A stretch of 64,000 nt of DNA from Streptomyces sp. NBC_00285 (GTDB lineage: Bacteria; Actinomycetota; Actinomycetes; Streptomycetales; Streptomycetaceae). A program made the translations under genes and the position numbers. Within the stretch, counting starts at the first letter, position 1. Every line of letters begins with the position of its first letter. The notes beneath the pieces were generated by a model, which was given only the letters and a program-made list of their open reading frames with translations, was not told the DNA's origin and ran no database searches. Shown in pieces: positions 58,012 through 64,000 of this stretch. The stretch is taken from NCBI RefSeq assembly GCF_036174265.1, contig NZ_CP108055.1, positions 5,394,001 through 5,458,000 of the forward strand. The letters are read 5' to 3'.

Positions 58012-58379
58012 CGTGTGCCCCCTCCCAGCAGCCGCTGTAGGGCGGCATCCAGGTCTCGGGCCAGTTGTTCATGATCGGCGTCGCCCGCCTCGGGCAACGC
58101 CCGTACGACTACCAGGCTACCGGGGGGCAACAGTGCGACGCGGTCGCGCATCAAATGGCGAAGCCTGCGCTTCACCTTGTTGCGCACGACCGCGCCTCCC
58201 ACTGCTTTGCTCACGACGAAACCCGCACGCGTCGGGGGAGCGCTCTCCCCAGGCGCGTGCGGGTCCGTGGCACCGCTACGAAGATGGACGACGAGGGACG
58301 GGCGGCCTGCCCGGCGCCCCCGTCGTACCGCGGTCGCGAAGTCTTCGCGCCGCCTCAGCCGATGCTCGGTAGGCAGCAC
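58008..58379 (-). CDS. rnpA: Ribonuclease P protein component
   Basis: A 123-residue RnpA with [20 protein letters not shown] and the RNR-box sequence [14 protein letters not shown]. With RNase P RNA it matures tRNA 5' ends. GTG at 58379. Part of rpmH-rnpA-yidD-yidC. Confidence 0.96.
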   Translation of the reverse strand: MLPTEHRLRRREDFATAVRRGRRAGRPSLVVHLRSGATDPHAPGESAPPTRAGFVVSKAVGGAVVRNKVKRRLRHLMRDRVALLPPGSLVVVRALPEAGDADHEQLARDLDAALQRLLGGGTR

Positions 58380-58400
58380 GACGTCATGACCTGATCAGAA

Positions 58401-58538
58401 TCAGGCGGACAGGCTCGAGCGACCCTTGCCACGGCGGTTCGCGAGAATCGCGCGACCGGCACGGGTACGCATCCGCAGGCGGAAACCGTGGGTCTTCGCG
58501 CGGCGACGGTTGTTCGGCTGGAAGGTGCGCTTGCTCAC
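58401..58538 (-). CDS. rpmH: 50S ribosomal protein L34
   Basis: A 45-residue L34 with [20 protein letters not shown] and a conserved C-terminal [18 protein letters not shown] at 58538. First gene of the rpmH-rnpA operon, divergent from dnaA; too short to be listed as a long frame, but its sequence is unmistakable. Confidence 0.97.
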
Positions 58539-58921
58539 TCGGGGGCTCCAGAAATAAATCGGTAGTGGCGGGTGCCGTCCTAGCTGTCACCGTGCGCCCA
58601 CGAGAAGCTCGCAGTAACGCCCGAGTGCACCGCTTCCCGATCACCCGAAGCGATCTGTGCCCATCGGAGGCAGGCGGCAGCAGCCATCGACAACTCGACC
58701 TGGTCACGGTACGCGGGGCTACGCCATCCGGTCAAACCAGCGGTCACCAGGAGACACTATCCACAGGCTGGGGACAACAACTTGAACCGCACCCGTCGCC
58801 CTGACTACCGTGGCTGAACTCCGACTCGTTCCCCTGACCCCTTCATTTCGGCTCCACCCCTTTTGAATCCCGACTCGTCCCACAACCACACGTTCGTGGG
58901 ACCCGTGAGAGAGCGTGCCCT
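58539..58921. promoter_or_regulatory. dnaA/rpmH divergent promoter region with DnaA boxes
   Basis: About 380 bp. Facing DnaA-box-like motifs are CTATCCACA (58757-58765) and TGGGGACAA (58769-58777), each one mismatch from consensus. In S. lividans, DnaA boxes in the dnaA promoter mediate autorepression. Promoters for dnaA and rpmH should lie here, but I cannot place -10 and -35 elements surely. Confidence 0.8.
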
Positions 58922-60898
58922 GTGGCTGACGTACCTGCCGATCTTGCCGCAGTGTGGCCACGCGTACTCGATCAACTCCTCGGAGAGGACCGCGTACAGG
59001 GGGTCGAGGCGAAGGACGAGCACTGGATCCGGCGCTGCCAGCCGCTCGCGCTGGTCGCCGACACCGCCCTGCTCGCCGTACCGAACGAGTTCGCGAAAGG
59101 CGTACTGGAGGGCCGACTGGCTCCGGCCGTCAGCGAGACGCTGAGCCGCGAGTGCGGCCGCCCGATCCGGATCGCGATCACCGTCGACGACACCGCAGGT
59201 GAACCCGCGCCGCCGCCCGGGCCCCCGGCCCCCCGGCATCAGCAGCGCTACGAGGAGCCCGAGCTCCCCTCCGGCCAGTACGACGACGGGTACGGCAGCC
59301 AGTACGACAACAACCAGTACAAGGGCTACGGCCGCCACCGCGCCGACGACTCCAGGCCGTCCCGCGGCGAAACACGCCCCGGGCCCCAGGGTGACCACGC
59401 CCCACGTGCGGACCAGCTCCCCACCCCCCGCCCCGCGTACCCCTCGGAGTACCAGCGCCCCGAGCCCGGTGCCTGGCCGCGCCCCGCGCAGGACGAGTAC
59501 AGCTGGCAGCAACAGCGGCTCGGCTTCCCCGAGCGCGACCCGTACGCGTCGCCGTCGCAGGAGCCGTACCCGCAGGAGCCCTACGGCGCCCCGTCACAGG
59601 ACTACCGGCCACAGCCGATGGAACGGCAGCCGTACGACAACCCGCGCCCCGACTACGATCAGCGGCCGGACTACGACAAGCCCCGTCCCGACTACGACAA
59701 GCCGCGCGACTACGACCAGCGCGACAACCGCCGCGACCTGTCCGAGCCTCCCTCCGGCACCGGGCGAGTGCACCGCGGCGGACCCGTCGGCTCCAGCCTG
59801 CCCACCACCGGCGCCCCCGGTCCGCTGGCCGCACAGCCCGCACCGGCGACGAGGCCCGGGGAGCCCACCGCTCGGCTGAACCCGAAATACCTCTTCGACA
59901 CGTTCGTCATCGGCGCCTCCAACCGATTCGCACACGCGGCCGCCGTCGCGGTCGCCGAGGCGCCGGCCAAGGCGTACAACCCCCTCTTCATCTACGGGGA
60001 GTCCGGACTCGGCAAGACGCACCTGCTGCACGCGATCGGGCACTACGCGCGCAGCCTGTATCCCGGCACGCGCGTGCGGTACGTGAGCTCGGAGGAGTTC
60101 ACCAACGAGTTCATCAACTCCATCCGCGACGGCAAGGGCGACAGCTTCCGCAAGCGCTACCGCGAGATGGACATCCTGCTCGTCGACGACATCCAGTTCC
60201 TCGCGGACAAGGAGTCGACGCAGGAGGAGTTCTTCCACACGTTCAACACACTCCACAACGCCAACAAGCAGATCGTGCTCTCCAGCGACCGGCCGCCCAA
60301 GCAGCTGGTGACGCTGGAGGACCGGCTGCGGAACCGTTTCGAGTGGGGCCTGATCACCGACGTCCAACCGCCCGAGCTGGAGACGAGGATCGCGATCCTC
60401 CGCAAGAAAGCGGTGCAGGAACAGCTCAACGCGCCGCCGGAGGTCCTGGAGTTCATCGCCTCCCGCATCTCGCGCAACATCCGTGAGCTGGAGGGCGCGC
60501 TGATCCGGGTGACGGCGTTCGCCTCGCTCAACCGGCAGCCGGTGGACCTGGGCCTCACCGAGATCGTGCTCAAGGACCTGATCCCCGGCGGCGAGGACTC
60601 GGCCCCGGAGATCACGTCCACCGCCATCATGAGCGCCACGGCGGCCTACTTCGGCCTGACCATCGAGGACCTGTGCGGCACTTCGCGCGGCCGCGCGCTC
60701 GTCACCGCCCGCCAGATCGCCATGTACCTGTGCCGCGAACTGACGGACCTCTCGCTGCCGAAGATCGGCGCGCTGTTCGGCGGCCGTGACCACACGACCG
60801 TGATGCACGCCGACCGCAAGATCCGCAATCTGATGGCCGAACGGCGCTCCATCTACAACCAGGTGACCGAGCTGACGAACCGCATCAAGAACGGCTGA
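58922..60898 (+). CDS. dnaA: Chromosomal replication initiator DnaA
   Basis: A 658-residue DnaA. Domain I is at the N-terminus ([20 protein letters not shown]). Domain II is a very long Pro/Tyr/Asp/Gln-rich linker (~85-300), with repeats such as [15 protein letters not shown], as in other Streptomyces. The AAA+ core has [20 protein letters not shown] near 355, and [18 protein letters not shown]. The C-terminal helix-turn-helix includes [20 protein letters not shown]. It binds oriC DnaA boxes. GTG at 58922. Confidence 0.98.
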   Translation: MADVPADLAAVWPRVLDQLLGEDRVQGVEAKDEHWIRRCQPLALVADTALLAVPNEFAKGVLEGRLAPAVSETLSRECGRPIRIAITVDDTAGEPAPPPGPPAPRHQQRYEEPELPSGQYDDGYGSQYDNNQYKGYGRHRADDSRPSRGETRPGPQGDHAPRADQLPTPRPAYPSEYQRPEPGAWPRPAQDEYSWQQQRLGFPERDPYASPSQEPYPQEPYGAPSQDYRPQPMERQPYDNPRPDYDQRPDYDKPRPDYDKPRDYDQRDNRRDLSEPPSGTGRVHRGGPVGSSLPTTGAPGPLAAQPAPATRPGEPTARLNPKYLFDTFVIGASNRFAHAAAVAVAEAPAKAYNPLFIYGESGLGKTHLLHAIGHYARSLYPGTRVRYVSSEEFTNEFINSIRDGKGDSFRKRYREMDILLVDDIQFLADKESTQEEFFHTFNTLHNANKQIVLSSDRPPKQLVTLEDRLRNRFEWGLITDVQPPELETRIAILRKKAVQEQLNAPPEVLEFIASRISRNIRELEGALIRVTAFASLNRQPVDLGLTEIVLKDLIPGGEDSAPEITSTAIMSATAAYFGLTIEDLCGTSRGRALVTARQIAMYLCRELTDLSLPKIGALFGGRDHTTVMHADRKIRNLMAERRSIYNQVTELTNRIKNG

Positions 60899-60929
60899 CA
60901 CCAGCGGAGTCAGCCGGTTTTCGGCACGG

Positions 60930-60966
60930 AAGGGCGCCCTGGGGACGAGATCCCGAGGGCGCCCTT
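60930..60966 (+). terminator. Hairpin terminator after dnaA
   Basis: AAGGGCGCCCT (60930-60940) and AGGGCGCCCTT (60956-60966) form an 11-bp stem about 30 bp after the dnaA stop. Confidence 0.7.
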
Positions 60967-61041
60967 CGTCATGCCGCCGTAGCCGGCTGTTCGATTAGCC
61001 GCCGGGTTACGGCCTCCCTCCACAGATTCGGGCACTTTCTC

Positions 61042-61588
61042 CCGTCCACATCCTGGGGACTGCGAAGTTGTCCAGATCGCGGTCCACAGGCCGGCTGCCG
61101 AAAGACCGTCGGCCCAGGTCAGCTGGCTGTGGATTCGTGGACGAAGGATCTCCACAGACTGTGGACAGCGAGATGATCCACAGGCTGTGCGTCGAGTTGT
61201 CCACCGACAACCCACAGGCTGGGCCTGGTTGTCCCCAGCGATCAGTGGCTTCTCCACATGCCTGTCCACTGTTCGGCAACGCGACGCGCCTCCTCACCGG
61301 GTCGAGTGAAAGGCGTCACACGAAGGTGCCGGGTCGGCCTGTGGGAAACGGGGGTAAAGCTGGGGACGGCGCTGGGGAGAACTCGCCTCAAGCTGTGCAC
61401 GGAGTGTGCAGAACTTTTCGTTCTCCACAGAGACGCCTGGTTGTCCACCGCCTCCGCCCACAGGGCCAGTGGACAAAATTTCCCCTCTGAGCTGGGAAAA
61501 CAGGGTTATCCACGGTATCCACAGCCCCTACTACTACTCCCAACTAGAGAGAGCTAGGAATCCGTTTAGAAGGGGGTCCTGTGCACAA
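61042..61588. other. Chromosome replication origin oriC
   Basis: The dnaA-dnaN gap carries about twenty DnaA-box-like 9-mers in both directions. Close matches to TTGTCCACA or its complement include TTGTCCAGA (61068-61076), TGTGGACAG (61160-61168), TTGTCCACC (61197-61205 and 61441-61449), TTGTCCCCA (61229-61237), TTCTCCACA (61250-61258 and 61421-61429), AGTGGACAA (61468-61476), TTATCCACG (61506-61514), GTATCCACA (61515-61523) and TGTGCACAA (61580-61588). This density, and the position, identify oriC. Confidence 0.95.
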
Positions 61589-61766
61589 CTCGCTGTCCGG
61601 TGCCCGGCTGCCCCTCGTCACGACTTGACCCGAGAGGCACCTACTGTCAGTGGGGTGCGTCAGACTGTTCCCCGGTGTCCTTCCCGCCACAGGGGCCGAC
61701 GACACCGAGACAGACGACGAAGCCAGGCAGGCCGAGCAGCGCCGGCAACAGCAGGAGGCGGCAACA

Positions 61767-62897
61767 GTGAAGATCCGGGTGGAACGCGACGTACTCGCGG
61801 AGGCAGTGGCCTGGGCGGCACGCAGCCTCCCGGCCCGTCCGCCGGCGCCTGTCCTCGCCGGCCTTCTCCTGAAGGCCGAGCAAGGCCAGCTGAGCCTGTC
61901 CAGCTTCGACTACGAGGTCTCCGCGCGGGTGTCGGTGGAAGCCGAGGTCGAGGAGGAGGGCACGGTGCTGGTCTCCGGCCGCCTGCTCGCCGACATCTGC
62001 CGTGCCCTCCCCAACCGCCCGGTGGAGATTTCCACAGACGGTGTGCGGGCGACGGTGGTGTGCGGCTCCTCGCGGTTCACACTTCACACCCTGCCTGTGG
62101 AGGAGTACCCGGCGCTGCCGCAGATGCCGACCGCCACCGGCACCGTCCCCGGTGAGGTCTTCGCCTCCGCCGCCGCCCAGGTCGCCATCGCGGCCGGCCG
62201 TGACGACACGCTGCCCGTCCTGACCGGTGTGCGCATCGAGATCGAGGGCGACACCGTCACCCTGGCCTCCACCGACCGCTACCGCTTCGCGGTCCGTGAG
62301 TTCCTGTGGAAGCCGGAGAACCCCGATGCGTCCGCGGTGGCCCTGGTGCCCGCCAAGACGCTCCTGGACACCGCCAAGGCGCTCACGAGCGGCGACAGCG
62401 TCATCCTGGCGCTGTCCGGCTCGGGTGCGGGCGAAGGGCTGATCGGTTTCGAGGGCGCCGGCCGTCGTACGACGACGCGGCTCCTGGAGGGCGACCTTCC
62501 GAAGTACCGCTCGCTGTTCCCCACGGAGTTCAACTCCATCGCCGTCATCGAGACCGCCCCGTTCGTGGAGGCCGTCAAGCGTGTGGCCCTGGTCGCCGAG
62601 CGCAACACCCCCGTGCGGCTCAGCTTCGAGCAGGGTGTGCTCATCCTGGAGGCCGGTTCCAGCGACGACGCACAGGCTGTGGAGCGGGTCGACGCCCAGC
62701 TGGAGGGCGACGACGTGTCGATCGCCTTCAACCCGACCTTCCTGCTGGACGGCCTGAGCGCGATCGACTCCCCGGTGGCCCAGCTCTCCTTCACGACGTC
62801 CACCAAGCCCGCGCTGCTGAGCGGCAAGCCGGCCCTGGACGCCGAGGCTGACGAGGCCTACAAGTACCTGATCATGCCGGTGCGCCTCAGCGGCTGA
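61767..62897 (+). CDS. dnaN: DNA polymerase III beta subunit (sliding clamp)
   Basis: A 376-residue three-domain clamp. MKIRVERDVLAEAVAWAARS opens it, with GRLLADICRALPNRPVEI, then ASTDRYRFAVREF and the C-terminal EAYKYLIMPVRLSG. It encircles DNA and holds polymerases. GTG at 61767 was chosen because GGAGG lies upstream and it matches the family N-terminus; a longer frame extends to 61650. oriC precedes it. Confidence 0.97.
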   Translation: MKIRVERDVLAEAVAWAARSLPARPPAPVLAGLLLKAEQGQLSLSSFDYEVSARVSVEAEVEEEGTVLVSGRLLADICRALPNRPVEISTDGVRATVVCGSSRFTLHTLPVEEYPALPQMPTATGTVPGEVFASAAAQVAIAAGRDDTLPVLTGVRIEIEGDTVTLASTDRYRFAVREFLWKPENPDASAVALVPAKTLLDTAKALTSGDSVILALSGSGAGEGLIGFEGAGRRTTTRLLEGDLPKYRSLFPTEFNSIAVIETAPFVEAVKRVALVAERNTPVRLSFEQGVLILEAGSSDDAQAVERVDAQLEGDDVSIAFNPTFLLDGLSAIDSPVAQLSFTTSTKPALLSGKPALDAEADEAYKYLIMPVRLSG

Positions 62898-63109
62898 GCA
62901 TGTCGGCCGCTAGGCCGGGACGCCTGCCGGGGCTGCGGGGGGTTGTTCCCCCATACGCTCGCAGCGGCTGGGCGGTCGCTGTCCGAAAGCCCCAGGTGAG
63001 GGCATACGTTTGAGCGCGTATGCCCACAGGTGTGCGTGAGCGTCCGGGTTTAGGCTCGGACGTGGGTACGAAAGTGCCTCACACGCCACCGCAACCTAAG
63101 GAACATCTG

Positions 63110-63985
63110 ATGGAGCTCGGTCTCGTCGGCCTCGGCAAGATGGGCGGCAACATGCGCGAGCGGATCCGCCGCGCAGGCCACACCGTGATCGGATACGACC
63201 GCAACCCGGACCTCGCCGATGTCCACAGCCTGAAGGAGCTTGTGGACGCGCTTGAGGGCCCGCGGGTCGTGTGGGTGATGGTCCCGGCCGGTGCGCCGAC
63301 CCAGGCCACCGTCGACGAGCTGGCCGAGCTCCTGGAGCCGGGGGACGTCGTGGTGGACGGCGGGAACTCCCGCTGGACGGACGACGAGAAGCACGCCGGG
63401 GAACTGGCCGCCAAGGGCATCGGCTTCGTCGACTGCGGTGTCTCCGGCGGTGTGTGGGGCCTGGAGAACGGCTATGCGCTGATGTACGGCGGCGACACGG
63501 AGAACGTCGCCAAGGTGCAGCCGGTCTTGGACGCCCTCAAGCCCAAGGGCGACGCGGGCGCGGTGCACGCGGGCAAGGTCGGTGCGGGCCACTTCGCGAA
63601 GATGGTCCACAACGGCATCGAGTACGCGATGATGCAGGCCTATGCCGAGGGCTGGGAGCTCCTGGAGAAGGTCCACTCCGTGACCGACGTCCGGGAGGTC
63701 TTCCGCTCCTGGCAGGAGGGCACAGTCATCCGTTCCTGGCTGCTCGACCTCGCGGTCAACGCCCTTGACGAGGACGAGCATCTGGAGAGGCTGCGCGGTT
63801 TCGCACAGGACTCCGGCGAGGGCCGGTGGACCGTGGAGGCCGCAATCGACCACGCGGTGCCGCTGCCGGCGATCACCGCGTCGTTGTTCGCGCGGTTTGC
63901 GTCCCGCCAGGACGACGCGCCGCAGATGAAGATGATCGCGGCGCTGCGCAACCAGTTCGGCGGCCACGCGGTCGAGACGAAGTAA
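63110..63985 (+). CDS. gnd: 6-phosphogluconate dehydrogenase (short, GndA-type)
   Basis: A 291-residue decarboxylating dehydrogenase. The NAD(P)-binding start is MELGLVGLGKMGGNMRERIR. Substrate residues lie in FVDCGVSGGVWGLENGYALM and GHFAKMVHNGIEYAMMQAYA. It makes ribulose-5-phosphate. It is shorter than classical ~470-residue Gnd; this short form is the actinobacterial one after dnaN. ATG at 63110 has AAGGA upstream. Confidence 0.92.
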   Translation: MELGLVGLGKMGGNMRERIRRAGHTVIGYDRNPDLADVHSLKELVDALEGPRVVWVMVPAGAPTQATVDELAELLEPGDVVVDGGNSRWTDDEKHAGELAAKGIGFVDCGVSGGVWGLENGYALMYGGDTENVAKVQPVLDALKPKGDAGAVHAGKVGAGHFAKMVHNGIEYAMMQAYAEGWELLEKVHSVTDVREVFRSWQEGTVIRSWLLDLAVNALDEDEHLERLRGFAQDSGEGRWTVEAAIDHAVPLPAITASLFARFASRQDDAPQMKMIAALRNQFGGHAVETK

Positions 63986-64000
63986 TCCACAGGGCTGTTC

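Overview
The window reads as the replication-origin region of a Streptomyces chromosome. The evidence is very high G+C with strong third-position bias, many GTG starts, an SsgA/SsgR sporulation pair, ten perfect 14-bp GTTTCACGTGAAAC parS sites, and the gene string rpmH-rnpA-yidD-yidC-jag-rsmG-parA-parB on one side of dnaA with dnaN-gnd on the other. It is almost entirely core chromosome. I found no rRNA or tRNA genes, intact insertion sequence, prophage or CRISPR array.

Layout. 1-9.6 kb: the start of a cytochrome bd oxidase gene (cydA) behind a perfect Rex operator, a HisC-type aminotransferase, a LacI-type regulator with a rare TTA codon, a metallophosphoesterase, a membrane protein, thiC behind a TPP riboswitch, and a YibE/F-like membrane protein with a His-rich tail. 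10-19 kb: ssgR-ssgA, small membrane proteins, a cupin, a PtpA-type phosphatase coupled to a Cys/Met-metabolism PLP enzyme, a LysR regulator, a Nudix hydrolase, a flavohemoglobin-like protein and a HAD phosphatase. 19-27 kb: two GNAT acetyltransferases, an MFS transporter beside what looks like the remnant of its MarR regulator, a serine beta-lactamase-like hydrolase, dnaB with a DnaA-box-like cluster upstream, and a MATE transporter. 27-38 kb: the rpsF-ssb-rpsR-rplI operon, FemX with an alanine-racemase-like partner, a GT87-like membrane glycosyltransferase, a class A penicillin-binding protein, and padR with inositol-1-phosphate synthase. 38-51.6 kb: an MFS transporter, CCA-adding enzyme, a large secreted/membrane protein, MurJ, a pseudokinase, an ECF sigma factor with its zinc anti-sigma, and trxB-trxA behind a SigR-type promoter. 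51.6-64 kb: parAB, rsmG, jag, yidC, yidD, rnpA, rpmH, dnaA, oriC, dnaN and gnd.

How the parts fit. Replication and segregation genes (dnaA, oriC, dnaN, dnaB, ssb, parA, parB, 14 parS or parS-like sites) are interleaved with envelope genes (FemX, PBP, MurJ, pseudokinase, YidC) and redox genes (cyd with Rex, trxBA with SigR). The less ordinary signals are a parS-like palindrome inside the long stem of the thiC TPP riboswitch, the DnaA-box-like cluster upstream of dnaB, two in-frame TTA codons (bldA-type control), a decayed MarR gene, and a small gene with a strong ribosome-binding site overlapping a GNAT gene. Gene functions come from reading the translations and motifs by eye; no database search was run.
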